From Artocarpus heterophyllus (Eukaryota; Streptophyta; Magnoliopsida; Rosales; Moraceae): a DNA stretch of 64,000 nt. A program made the position numbers and the translations under genes. The notes under the pieces were generated by a model. That model saw nothing but the letters and a program-made list of their open reading frames with translations. It was not told the origin of the DNA and made no database searches. The DNA lies in the NCBI GenBank assembly GCA_025403435.1, contig CM046327.1, forward strand, positions 10,098,218-10,162,217. The letters run 5' to 3'. Positions within the stretch are counted from its first letter, which is position 1. Every line of letters begins with the position of its first letter. Shown here in pieces: positions 47,143-59,920 of the stretch.

Positions 47143-50100
47143 CTAGGTGGTGAGGATTGGAGGAAGATAATCAGATTTGGCTCCCAGGACTTTGGCCTTG
47201 GTGTCAGGGAAAAACTCAAACCCTGGAAGAGGTGTGATATCTCCCATACTCGAAACTTCAATTGGGTAGCGAAGCAGGTGTCCCGGAATATCTCCATTAA
47301 AGGTGTCTTTAGAGTAATGATCCCAGTTCCTTTGAGCAACCTGATTCACCCTTCGGACGCATTCCACGGTTTCAGGATGATTGAAACTGTCCTCCAGGGG
47401 CACGCCGAGGTGTTCGCGCCAGAGCGCCATTCGAAAGCCGTATATCTGTCCTCTGGCAGGTTTCGTTTCGGTTATATGGTGTGGCTGGAATGCTCCCATG
47501 GCAATCTCGGAGTCCCTCGCCCCGTCCATTGATCTTTGGTTGATGTTTGCAGATCCAATGATAATGTATTCATCGTCAACTGTCAAACACAAGTATGTCT
47601 CAAATTACATTTTTGAAATCAAGTATAATATACGCTGCCAAAAATATCTGGTAACAAAAATACTACTACCAAACTAGTAAAAGTAGTTACCAATCATCAT
47701 CTTGGAGTGAACATAAATCATGAAACGTCGGGCTTGTTGGGCTCTACTATAATCAGTGTCAGGGTCTGGTTTCTGCGGAGGCATATATTCTGGAAAGTTC
47801 GTATGTTCCTCTCGGTTGCCAAGACAGAAAAAGGTTAGATAATCTCTGGGGTTTGTTGCTATATTTTGATGTTGCAAAGCTTCAGTGATGTCAGAATACA
47901 TCATTTCTATTGTCCGCCTTTGCCAATCCAAAATGGCCTGAACAGAAGCACTCTCAGGAATACCTTCTGGCCACATTGGAAGAACAATGTAGACGCAAAA
48001 TTTCTCCCCTGCTTCAATTTTACTAACGATTTTTAGTGAGAGCTCTTTAGGTATTAGATGCAAGGCATTGATGTCCTCAATCTTAATATCTGAAAACTCT
48101 TTCCACCCAAATGAGCTTCCGAGAAAGTACTGATTTTCGATGTAGATGAAGTTTTTGGCTCGGCGAATAGCGTGGATATAAGCATCCTGAATGCTGCGGT
48201 CGATGACGTTGTCCTTGCCGGTAACAAGTCCCATATCCTCCGCTTCATTTTGCTTCACAGGGAAGCCAGTAACTGCCCCGCCATCGATGGACCGAAACAC
48301 TTGGACGTTCCATGTTTCGGAGTCTTCGTTCGACGTGATAGCACTGGTCGTGGCGTGAATTAGAATTTGGTCGAGCTTGCTGAATGGAATCAAGAACTTG
48401 TCACCAACTTGCCTTTTCCACCTCTGCTCAAAGTTGTACAAGACATCCCAAGCAACCGGCCCTTCCAGCCTACAATGAATGTCATGCCAAGGTTCTCTCG
48501 GACCACCTTTCTCTATGGAAGCCCCCGAAAAGTTTGGCTGGTGAAAATCATGGGCATGAGCATTATTTAAGGAACGGAAAAGGGGATGCTCCATTGTATC
48601 ATATCTTCCGTCACAGAGATCAATACCGCCAACGAAGCTCACAACCCTCCTCTTTTGAGACCCTTCAACCTCGCCATCAACAACAACAGTCTTCTGATGG
48701 TGGGTGAACATGGTGGAGGTCTCGAACCCCTGGACTATGCTCTTCCCAACGTCCGGATTCCGTGGGCACAAGTAGCAATGCACCTTACTGTTCCTAAAGT
48801 ACTCCTCAGTCTCTTGATCATGTGTTGCCATTAGACCGTCTTTTCTGAACTCCTCGACCGATGTCCGGTCGTCCCAAACCAGCACAAGCACCGTCATGCC
48901 ATTCTCCTCAGCCTTTGTCTTTAGAAGCTCCCCAAGTGTTTGATCATCTCCTAACTGCATCCTCCTTGGATCCCTTATCAAGGTAATATTAGTGTAAACA
49001 GACCACCCAGTTATGTAAATAAAGTGCCTGGCATTACTTATTGCATCAAATATGTCCTCCCAACATCTCTGAGGCTCATACAATTTACCACCAGACAAGT
49101 TTATTCGAGGCGCAAAATCGTCCGGTACATGGGCATCTTGGTACAGAGTGACTCTACAACCCCGTCTTTGACTGAAGAATGTCCTGGGAACCCCTTGGTA
49201 TTGGCCACTTCTGATTCCCAGCGACCAATCGCTTTCACTGATGGCTCGGATGTACTGCACCTTAACGTGAATTTTGGCACCGGTCGGGTTACGATCTTCG
49301 TCTAGGATCGGAACCTGCCGTTCCACCTCCCGCCCGAAATAGATGGCTTCAACGGGTAGATAAGCTCTTCCAAGAAGTGTCGCACCAACTAGCTCATCAT
49401 TTTTTACTGTGAATACAACGTTTGATGTCATGTGGGCACAATATATGTAGAATTTCTCGTCCCAGACTGGGCGGCTGGGATTTTTGTCCACCATTCTGGT
49501 TCGTGCCACTCTTGCCTTGTCTAGATCAACTGTTGCATAGAGCTTGGCTCCAACAACCTTCCACAATGGTTTTTGATGTAATTAGAAGTTGTTATTATTC
49601 CCATGAAGAGGGAAAAACATAATAACGATAAAGAGGAATATTAATGTAAATTATTTACTATTACAACTCTAGAGAAAATTAATGCGCTTCATAATTGGTA
49701 GTAAGGTTAAAGATTATGTACCTCCGGACGGCAGAGAACAGTTCTCTTGACTGCAGAGAGAAATTTCCTAGGTGACTTTTGTGTATCAAAAGTACATCCG
49801 AGTTTGAAGTGAAGGGGAAAAAAGGAAAAAGCATCAGGTAAAAGGCTTCAGAAAATAGAAAACAAAAATAATCACCGTTTATTTGTATAACCACATTTAG
49901 GAACTGTCGTAGACAGTAAACTATTTCCAGTTTTTTTTTTTTTTTGGGAGAAAAAAAAATTGGCCTGCTATCATATTAGCGCCAATCTTAGCTTGGGCTC
50001 TGTCTCGTTGCTTATATAACCTCGTAACTATGTATACCTAACATTATATATATATATATATATAAAGGGTTGGTCTCTAGTTCGACACTTGTAACGTTTT

Positions 50101-51697
50101 TTGTTTGTGAATATAATTTTATTCATACATTCATGTGACAATCAATTTGTTTGTATGTAACAATTAATAAATGTAATCCAATACATGTAACATTAAATGT
50201 TATACCTCAATAAATTTAGTATTACATGGATGCATGATCCAAGTTATATTTATAAATGAAAAATGTTACATGTGCTAGATTTGTCTAGATTTAAGCCAAA
50301 AACATATATATATATATATATATATATGCTTACGCATGTACGTTGTAATGTCAACGTCGTCTATATTCTATATACTGCAATTGTAACATGAGCAAGCATT
50401 ACCAGTGTCGGCTTATTTTTAGTAACGAATTACTTACCAATTCCTGCATTCAAAAAGTGACCAGCATTAGAAACAAATAGCAAAAACATCTCATGCATAA
50501 ATCCAAGTTACGTTTAAGTAAAATCTTATAATTTGGTTTGTTTTTCTTCTCTTTCTTTGCATAGTTGCACTTTGGTCTATTTTCCTTAGCTTTATTCTTA
50601 GCTCTACTTTTTTTTTTTTTTTAAAGAGAACTCTACAATAAGGGATGAAAAAAAAACACTAATAATAAGATAAATGTTTAATTAGCATATCAAAATCAAA
50701 TATAGGATTTTTGTTAGATTGAATCAAAATCATAACGTATAAAATATATTAAGATTTGATAATTTAACTTTGGAATTCTCCATGTAAATATGGTTCCATG
50801 AAGTTATTAAAAAAGCAAAAAGTTGTCATATTGAAATCACATAGTATTATGGTCTCTATGAAGAATCAATTCGAAAGCAGAAAGTAGAAGAAAGAAAAAA
50901 CACTTACTTTTATCACAAATTGTTATTTATTTTAGCACAAAGTAGAAGAAAGAAAAAACACTTACTTTTATCACAAATTGTTATTTATTTTAGCACAAAG
51001 TAGAAGAAAGAAAAAACACTTACTTTTATCACAAATTGTTATTTATTTTCAAGATTATGCCAGCTTTATTACTTCTATAATTTTAGTCTGAATTAAAAAT
51101 ATGCCAAAGTACCTCTAGATAAAAAAAGGGCCAAAGGTGGCTCGTCCAATAAGTTTTTTGACAGTAAATTTTACATGGACAAGAATGTTATTTATGTATT
51201 TATTCATTTTTTTACTATTAAGAAAACAAATGAGTAAACTAAAGCTATTAATTATTTCATTTTGAATATATATTGCTGTCATCTAAAAATTAATCAAACC
51301 CTCTAAAGCATATAATTCTTAAGAAATGTACCAAAGACCCTAACTTAATTATTCACTAAACTTATACCAAGGATGTGACAAAAGAATTACTCGTTCAAAT
51401 TATTGAGTTTATTAGTAACAGTTTGTAATTAAGTTATAATCTGAAGTATTTTATATTATAATTTTCCATAGGCAGAGTAATCCTACGTTCATGCTAATTA
51501 AACAAGCCCTAAAATTGCATATATACATATATATGTATATATTATTCCAAAGTCAACAAAAAATAACAATTTTGAATGACTTGAAGCAAGTTAAAACACC
51601 ATACCTTCCCACAACAGGTGTTGAATCCCCAACCAGTTTGAAGCCTATCCATTCCGAAAATGGTGACCAGAAGCGTCCCATGAAGCAAAGCAGGCAT
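47143..51697 (-). CDS. PLDalpha: Phospholipase D, alpha class
   Basis: Three exons on the minus strand: 51697-51605, 49557-47691 and 47579-47143, giving 2397 bp and 798 aa (PLD-alpha proteins are about 810). Exon 1 encodes [15 protein letters not shown], the start of the C2 domain, which continues into exon 2 up to about residue 140. The first HKD motif lies at about 318 (HHQKTVVVD), the family signature [10 protein letters not shown] at about 504, and the second HKD at about 648 (HSKMMIVDDE, split by intron 2). The C-terminus [11 protein letters not shown]...YLPPILTT is typical. The enzyme hydrolyses phospholipids such as phosphatidylcholine to phosphatidic acid, acting in stress and ABA signalling. 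An in-frame ATG at 51724 would add 9 residues; the later ATG fits the family better. The C2 domain lacks a segment of about 14 residues seen in PLD-alpha1 near the exon 1/2 junction. The particular alpha paralogue is not resolved. Confidence 0.92.
50045..50064. repeat. (TA)n tract in PLD intron 1
   Basis: About ten TA units. A similar tract lies at 50301-50328. Confidence 0.85.
50881..51050. repeat. Three-copy 58-bp tandem repeat in PLD intron 1
   Basis: Units start at 50881, 50939 and 50997, each beginning AAAGTAGAAGAAAG and containing TTTTATCACAAATTG. They are identical by eye, which indicates a very recent expansion. They lie in the 2047-bp first intron. Confidence 0.92.
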
Positions 51698-52037
51698 TTT
51701 TTCTGAATCAAACAAGAGGGACATCTATATATGCAAAGCAGAAAACAAATAAAAAAAAAAAATCATCAATTCAATAGTTCAATTTTTTAGAGGGTTACCG
51801 ATCGAATTGGTCGGTGTAAAACGCCGTCGTTTCAATGAGGCCTTTGGAGGAAAGATCTTTAGCCAGTACTGTGTAATTTGTTGGGATTCGTGTTAATATA
51901 GACCAAAAGGAAGAGGAGGAAGAAAAGGAAGAATCCATTTGGATTAATGTTTTGAAAAGGAAGAAATGGAGTAAGGTATATATGTTCCAATAATTCAAGC
52001 TAGAATAAGTTCCCGCCTTGACTTCCAAGGAGATCAT
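51698..52037 (-). other. 5' leader of the PLD gene with an upstream reading frame
   Basis: On the minus strand a TATAAAA at 52064-52058 would place transcription start near 52030. The leader then carries a frame of 80 codons (52037-51795), with an inner ATG at 51938 giving 47 residues (MDSSFSSSSSFWSIL...). It ends before the PLD start and is in a different exon context. A possible leader intron runs from GATCG|GTAACC (51800) to ATATATAG (51725). Confidence 0.35.
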
Positions 52038-54850
52038 TGTGATAATGTATGATTTATTTTTATAAATATAATCTTTTAAGATTTACTTTTATAAATGTCA
52101 CATATGTTTATTTATGACATAATTTAATCTGTAATATAAATGATAACATGACATAAACTTTTTTACATGTGATATAAATAAACACAGCTTTTTAAAACAG
52201 TGGTATAAAATGTAATTTTTTCATAACTGTAACGCAATTCCATCGGCCCAAGATCGCTTATGAGTAGACCCAGCCCAATTATTAGAAGACTTTGACTCAC
52301 TTTTGAGAGCCAGAGGAATACCACGTTTTTAAGGTTGATAGGCGAGTACAACACTTGCCGTGGAAGGATTGGAAAGTATCTACTCAAGGGAATGAAAAGA
52401 AAAAAATGCCGTACTTTTTAAAGAAAAAACATGTTTCGTTATATTTTTAAAAGTATTTTTTATATCACATAACCATTTATTTTACATAAAAAGTAATAAT
52501 ACAAATAAACATATATAATTTTTATAAAAAATAAATCTTAAAAGATAAAATTTATAAAATTTCCTCCGCTATTTAGTGCGCCCCTCCATTTTCAAATTTT
52601 ATTAGCAAAAGTCGCATTTTAGTCTCCTGAAAGTACAATTTCTCAAATGTCCCATAGAAAAGTAACATGCGTGAATAACTAGGAGCGGTATTAAGCCTAA
52701 TTTACGTTAAAATGGAAGAGAAAGGAATGTGTTTATTAGGTTCAATACTGCTTATGAAACAGATATTCAATTCTACCGTTTTTATGTATAAAAACTACTC
52801 GTAGAGCAAGCTCTGCGCATATAGATTAAAAATGCTAAAAAAAAAAAGAAGTAAAAAATTGAAAAGGAAAAAATAAATACGTATGAAAAAAAGACAAAAT
52901 AAGGAAAAAACAAAGAAAATGGGAGAAAAAAGAAAGAAAGGAAAAATAAACTGAAAACTTAAAAAAAAATCACATATGAAAAGCCATCACAGCCATCCGA
53001 TCAAGCTCGCGAACAACCAGGATGAGTGTATGCCTAACACACCCAGAAAGAAGGTGAGACGTTTGCATCAGCATAGGCCCCACCTTGATCATCCATGCGG
53101 TCCTGCTTCAACCAATGGCATGCACACTTGCCTAGAAAATGCCTCCTCAAGTGCGTCTCGTAGCCAATGGGTCCCACCACTTTTTCCATTCCCCTGATAG
53201 TGTGATCCCGTGCGGCTAAAATACGTGAGCTTGCTCTTGCTTGCAAATCTCTTTCAGGCATGTGGGAACCAAATTGGATTCAGCAAACAATATGCTGACA
53301 CGTAGCAAATATTAAAAAGACGTTTCATCGTTTATTTTTATCTAATAACATTATTTGAAACCTTTTCTCACGTATTTTTCTATAAAATGGTATTCAAACG
53401 CATAGTCTTCAAAAATGGGATTCGCTATTTTTCCATAAAAATGGTTTTCGAATGCGTAGCCTTCAAAAATAATATTCTTCTAATTTATGCCTTTTGAACA
53501 TAGATTTAGAAGGAAACATTTAAGGAATACCCCTTAAGTTCTCTTCTTAAGTTTTGTGCCATCTAATTTTTCTTTTTTAGAATTGGTAACTTCTTAATTT
53601 GTTTTCAAAGGAGCAAGAAGAAACATGAATCCAGGAGTGTTTAGAGTGTAAATTATACCTAATTCCACTTTTGAAGTCTAGTTATTCATATGTGTTACTT
53701 TTGGTTTTTGATTTGCAAAATTTTCATTAGACAAAAGAACCCTTTTATTTATACGACTTTAGAATTAGACAGTGAAATGAGGAGAAGGTAATCACGCTCA
53801 AGAAGCATTTTAGGGCGTTTGGTAGATTCTCCGATGGTTCTTTGTGTGTGCGAATTTTTTTTTTTTTTTTTTGGGATTTTTGCATGTACATAAATTGTGT
53901 GAATTTATCATGTTGATAGGTAGGTGAGGTCTAATTCCTAACGTTGGAGATAAAGATGTCTACTAAACAAAATTCTAAGTTAATTAGGTTGCATACTTCT
54001 TCTAATTGAGTTTAAAACGATAAGTTACTTTGACGTACGTAGTAGCGTTATTTTTTACGAAAATAATATGTTTAAATCCATTACCCTAAAAGTGGTGTTC
54101 CTCTAATTCACTCCAAAATTTCCCAAGATATTTAGCCCACCGTAATTGATATATACTCTTTCCTTCGTGGTACATTGCTCCAGCGTTCTGTTATTGTACA
54201 TGAATAATAATTATTTCAAAAACATTTAGAAGATATGGTTAAGATATTTTAGCAGTAATTTTATAGCTAACTTTACCGCAATGTGTAAAGTTTAAATTAG
54301 CCATCTCACTTAAAAAAAAAAAAAATCACTTTAGGTGTACAGTTATTTTCAACGGAAAGAATTAGCATGCACTAATTTTTTGTGAAAAAATGTCAGTGAA
54401 TATTGGTGTTTGGCATAGTATTTAGAACTATTAGTTAGAACTATAAATACTATAACGTATAAGAGCTTTACACTATAGTAATTTTTTTTTGCTTTTACTA
54501 TAGCTATAAGAGCTTTACACTGTTCCTAATTAAAAAATTAGTTAGAATCAACAAATGTCAAAACAGACTATCCATTTGGGAACAGTTCTAAGACCACTGG
54601 CAGATTTTGCTTACGAATTTTGCTCTGCTACATTCAGTTTATGAATATTCACTCGCTGTTGCCATGGAAACGAAATTTTCTATGTAAAGGCATAATATTA
54701 AATACATATAAAATATCTCCATCTCCACCAACAAAAGAAAAGAACAAGGAAAAAGAACTCTAGCTAGAAGAAGATTATTTATGAAGTTTGGACGTTAACG
54801 TTTTCAATGGTGTGCATACATGTTGTTGTTGATCTATTTTGTCACAGATC
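52038..54850. other. Intergenic region upstream of PLD
   Basis: About 2.8 kb with no supported gene. An imperfect duplication of about 57 bp lies at 53370-53475 (units containing TTTTTCYATAAAA...ATGG and CTTCAAAAAT). The GC-richer part at 52975-53270 has opposing short frames of about 75 codons that I do not recognise. Confidence 0.5.
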
Positions 54851-54855
54851 CAGTT

Positions 54856-57333
54856 TGTAACGCCCTTATATAGGGGTTAACAGTTTTTAATGAAATAAAA
54901 TAAAAATAAAAAAATAAAAGTAAAACCTTAAAAATAAAGTTGTCCGGGACTTAAATGAAAACTCTCAAATCAAAAATAAAAATATAAACGACGATTAAAC
55001 CACAGTTTAATGTAGCACCTTAAATTTAGTAATATAAAACTGTCGTCATTATTATTTCAATCCTCAACGCATTTTAATACAGTCACAAAAAGTAACAATT
55101 AATGCTTACATTATCATGAAGAACATTCTTAGTAATTGAAGCGGTCCCAAGGTAATATAGCTACATCGCTTCCTCAACTATTTTTCTCGTAACCACCTCA
55201 CACTTAGTGGGTCCTGAAAAGATAAAAATATAAGGGAATGATCAACAATATACTCAGTAGAGAAAACCATTACTCACCTTTAGGTTTTTATCATTACCAC
55301 ATTAAAACCTGCATGGTTAGTTAATACTCATCATTATCCAGATTATGAGATTTATTGTAATCATATTCTGTGGATACCATAGTTAATCATTACCGAGTTT
55401 CATACATATATATATATACAAATATTACAGTTCATCATTATTTCTAGGTACCCACGTTCAATAGAGTATTACTCAACTCATCGAAATCCAAATGGGCGTG
55501 CTTGATCACCCTCTAAACATTCCAAGGGTGTTCCAGTGAGGGGACATCAAACCCCGAGTCCTCACCAAGTCGATTCCTATACAATATGTTCTATGCCTTT
55601 CAACCCAAGGAAGCGTCATCACCGTCCCCCTATTTTACCTTTTAGGGTATTCATGCCTAAGGACGTAACCGCCATCCTCTTCACGTCTCACCATTTCTCT
55701 ATATTCAATCATTATTAATAGAGTTAGTTTTCCTAACCATGCTTCTCAATTTATAACATGTGTCAATTCATTATGTTCCTCGCCGTACAATACAAGGCGA
55801 GTCTATGTCATAGTTTCATATGTGATACTCATTTAATAGCAGTTCAACATAGATATATATATATATATCTTGTGGTAAAACAATCAATTTTAAGTCCATA
55901 AAAACCTCACAAAAGATGAATAATAGAATCCCTACCTTCCAAGCTTATCAACAATCTTTAAATCCCAGAATCAATTAACGTTAGCTCCACACTCCTTGAT
56001 CCTAAGGCGTGTATAAAGATAATTAAAACTAAAGCAAAACATACAACCACATTCATAAATAAATCATGTGTAAATCCATCTTATTAGGGTGCCATTAAAG
56101 CCTTTATGCAAATCTTTTTTTTGAATACCACAGTAAACAATTTTTGTCTTAACACAATATAAAATTAAACAAGTAATCTATGTGTTTTAGTCCCTAATAA
56201 GATTCATCAATCACTTAGGATAATATTGGAAAGGTTGCAAGACATTAAGGAATTAGGTGGTGAGCAAAGATGGGTTCTTGGTTCAGGTTAGCAGCTGGTA
56301 TACCATGACATACTAACAGATTTACTAGTTTCCAATCCAAAATTGAAAAATTCATAGAAAATAAAATACAACTCCGATTTAGGTTTATGATAGCTCGTTA
56401 GAAAGCTTAGGATGTCTACTTTAAATATGCAAACCAATTTATAAAATTTATTTCAATTTAATCCCAGAATTTTAAGAAATAGCCACTGTACATAGAGGTA
56501 TTACAAAGTTTATAGAATGTCAAATTTTTCTTTAACCCAAAACATATTATCCTTGTTCAAAATTTTAAAAACCATTCCAAAATATACAGCTTGTATTATA
56601 TAATCAAAATAAACATATTTTTATGAGTTTTATACCAAAATCATCATCAAACCATATCTCTAGCCTTTTTTACAAATAAGGGTGAAAATATGCTTATGTC
56701 AAACTTTCTCATTTAAAACCATAAAATCTAAATTATGCAGCAATATAAATGAGCAATTTCAAAGTAAATATGGTAGATAAGACTAGATTAATTTTCTAAA
56801 ATCTTACCTTAAAATCTCATTGAAAACTTTAAGTCATCAATTCAAGAGATTAAAGCTCAAGTTCAACTTTAGCATGGGAATTTTTGAACGACATGGAGCT
56901 GGGTTTCTCAGGCTTAGAGAGCAGAAGAAAGAAGAAGAAGAAGAAGAGCATGAGAGGAAGACATTTCAAGGAGAAAGGGAAAGATAAGTGTTGCACGGAG
57001 AAAAGAAAATGAATGTATGGTTTTCTTTATTGGAGAGCCAGATTGAAGGAAAATAATGGGAAGTGGAAGACAAGTAGGTGAAGCATTAAGTGCATTATGT
57101 CTCCTTCGGAGACTTTAGTTCATATAATGCCAAATGACATTTTAGTAATTAATTTGATGTTCCAAGAACGTTTCGGTAAATTTACTAAATAGATATAGAA
57201 AAATTTTAGAAAACTTTGAAATAGGTATAAATAAATAGGATGAAATAGATTTTAGATGAAATAAATTTTAGTTAGCACACTAATAATTAATTTAATTACC
57301 ATATTACCTGTTAAGAAAATAATGAGTGTCACA
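54856..57333 (-). mobile_element. Solo LTR, family A, copy 2 (2478 bp)
   Basis: Starts TGTAACGCCC and ends GAGTGTCACA, flanked on both sides by CAGTT (54851-54855 and 57334-57338). It aligns by eye with 541-2909 over most of its length. Perfect target duplications around a single LTR show it is a solo LTR left by recombination between the two LTRs of a full element. No primer-binding site lies beside it. Confidence 0.9.
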
Positions 57334-57539
57334 CAGTTGTACCTTTAACCATATTATACCAAGGATGGAAATTACAATGTTATGTAAAGATCATTTATAA
57401 TTTTGTAAACAAAAAATTTCACTCAATTTGTTTCTTTTCTTTTGAAATAGAAATTGCATTCCAAATCAGAATGCTACAAATGCTATGGATGTGTTCAGGA
57501 ACCAAGTTTCAATTGTAACAGTATAAAGCCATCACATGC

Positions 57540-58180
57540 ACAATTAGAAAACTTTTACAAGACCCTCATTTAATGACTTTTTTAAAAAACCGTAGTGTAC
57601 AGTGAGAAAAAAAGCGATGGTCCACGAAAAATATGAAAACCGTCGTGGAAACTAGTACTTTAATGATAGGTTTTAAACAAAGTTTACACGACGGTTTTTG
57701 TAAGCTAAAAACATACATGACAATTTTTAATAATTTTTAATTTTATCAAAAATTGTCATATAATAGTTGGGTTTTTTCTATAGTTTATACGACCATTTTT
57801 GTTAAAAATTATCGTGTAAGGTCGTAGCTTTTAACTTAGAATCTCTAACTCAATAAGCCTAGTTTCAATTTTAAATGGGAGTTTTCCACTCAGCTTGTTG
57901 TTTCAAATTTCAAAATAAGAGCCCATTCCCCTTTATTAATTTCTTTATCTCTTGAAAACCCTTGAGTACGTTTCATTTTACATGACGATTTTAAAAAAAC
58001 CGTAGTATAAAATTTATATAAGTCACTTTCAGTCCTCATGAAAACCAATACTCTATGACGATAAAAACCGTTGCGAAAGCTTTCTTTTGTACCACAACAG
58101 AGGCTTATAGGGTTTTTTAATCGTCTTGTAAAATAAAACTGTCCTGAAATAAAATTTTTAATAATGTTGAACTGCTAGTA
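57540..58180. mobile_element. Decayed DNA transposon with repeated ACCGT/ACGGT motifs
   Basis: A cluster of short inverted and direct motifs: AAAACCGTAGTGTA (57586), AAAACCGTCGTGG (57639), ACACGACGGTTTTTG (57686), ATACGACCATTTTTG (57787), ATGACGATTTT (57981), AAAAACCGTAGTATAA (57993) and AAAAACCGTTGCG (58063). Such subterminal repeats are typical of plant CACTA and related elements. I found no intact termini or transposase. Confidence 0.45.
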
Positions 58181-58479
58181 GCTTTGAATAGGGGTAATAT
58201 ATATATACCAAAATTTAAAAATAGACGAACTAAAACTACCAGTGTAGGTTGGATTAGAGGTCATACATGTACTAACTTCCGACAAGAGAAAATAAAAAAT
58301 TTGCGCATCTAATCAAAGATATAGATGGGTTCTTTAAACACCGATCATAACGAGTATTGCAGATGTGGAGCCAAATTAAGTCAACACTTGAGCAAAAAGG
58401 AAGGAAAAAAGGAGAAACGCAGCGCTCGTGAGGCAGATAGGCAATGTCGCGGCTTTGCAAGGAGAGCACCGCAGCGCTG

Positions 58480-59150
58480 GAACAAGAGTGCCTAGGAGCC
58501 AGTTGAAGAGCGCCTAGGCTCCAGGTGTATGGCGCCTAGGCTCTGGGTGAATGACGCCTAGGCTCCAGGTGTATAGCGTCTAGGCGCTGCAGAGGAGCGC
58601 CGCGGCGCTCGTTCGAACCGAGCGCCGCGACGCTGAGGCGCTGTGTTGCATGATATTTTTGAGTCAGAGTCGAACTCAAACGCCCTAAAAATGGGAAACT
58701 ACTACGGTTTCTCATTAGTTGCTATTTTTCTCTTCTTTTTGGTATAAATAGACATAAGGTAGCTAGGTTGGGATGTGTGTTGACATTGAGAGTGACATTA
58801 TTTATGCGTGAGACTAATTCTTGAGAGCTCTATCCTTGAGAGAGAAAAAAATTTCCACAGGGTGCTAGATAGAAGAGAGTTTTGGTAAGCACAATTAGAG
58901 AGTATATGAGAAACTTCTTTTGTAATCTGTAATCTCTTTTATCATAGTGAAATCTGCAAGCGGCAGAAACAGAACGTAGTCTCGAATTTAGACAAATCTG
59001 TATAAAAATTTAGTGTCTTTCTTTTCTTATTTTCTTTTCTATAATTATTTATTCTTATGATCCTTAAAATTAGGAGTTGTCTAGTTCTCGAACATAGGCC
59101 AAATTCCAGCCCTGCATTTACATCCGCGGCCGCCGGCATTATTTTTGCAC
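58480..59150 (+). mobile_element. LTR-like fragment with a GC-rich minisatellite and TATA box
   Basis: GC-rich imperfect repeats (58490-58640) are followed by TATAAATAG at 58744-58752, then a leader with GAGAGAG and TGTAATCTGTAATCTC (58921-58936), resembling U3-R-U5 of a copia-type LTR on the plus strand. Ends and target duplication were not found. Confidence 0.4.
58508..58600. repeat. Minisatellite of about 23 bp, core GCGCCTAGGCTC
   Basis: Units beginning GCGCCTAGGCTCCAGGTGTAT recur at about 58510, 58532 and 58555, with a diverged unit at 58576. CCTAGG and GCGCTG-type palindromes continue to about 58640. Confidence 0.75.
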
Positions 59151-59820
59151 AGTGATGGGGTCCACAAATGACATATGGGACTTGGACATACGCATCATCA
59201 GCACTTGTTAGATATAACCTTCACTGATATTCCGTTTCTTCTTCTATTCATTTTTCCTTTTCTCTCTTTTATGTACTGATGAAATTATACTCAAAACTCA
59301 TTTTTTGATTCTGAGTTATCAATTATCATAATTGCATACATAAAAGATAGACTAATTTTAAAAAAAAAATAACAATAAAGAATAATATTTTCTCTCTCTC
59401 TCGTTCTTGAACTTTTTTATTCTATATTTTTCTTTTTTTTTTGTTTTTTTTTGGCGTGTTTGGGGGAGAGCTGATTGTGCCATAACAGGTTGAACATTTA
59501 AGAACAAAGGACCTCCCTAGTTGAGCGGGTGAAACTTTATTGCACCACGAACTAATTGCTTCAGAAAGACTTTTCCACCAATCCACCGACAATCCATTTA
59601 AATGTACCACTAAAAACATTGTACTGTTCCTCTTTCTCTCTCTTGTCTCTATAACCTCAATATTTTCCAGTCACATGAACCGTACTTTATAATCTTCCCC
59701 CTCTCTCTCTCTGCAAAACCCCTCTACTTCACCGATCATCAACACTAGTAGTTGCTCATAATCATCATCAATATATATTATATCTCTCTCCTCTCTCTTC
59801 CACAATTTTATAATGGTACA
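59151..59820. other. Spacer left of the assembly gap
   Basis: AT-rich, with TCTCTC microsatellites near 59391 and 59700 and T runs near 59430-59450. No gene seen. Confidence 0.5.
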
Positions 59821-59920
59821 NNNNNNNNNNNNNNNNNNNNNNNNNNNNNNNNNNNNNNNNNNNNNNNNNNNNNNNNNNNNNNNNNNNNNNNNNNNNNNNN
59901 NNNNNNNNNNNNNNNNNNNN
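59821..59920. other. Assembly gap (100 N)
   Basis: Exactly 100 N, a conventional placeholder for a gap of unknown size. It falls inside or at the end of the RNase H part of a copia remnant, so the missing DNA may include that element's 3' end and LTR. Confidence 0.98.
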
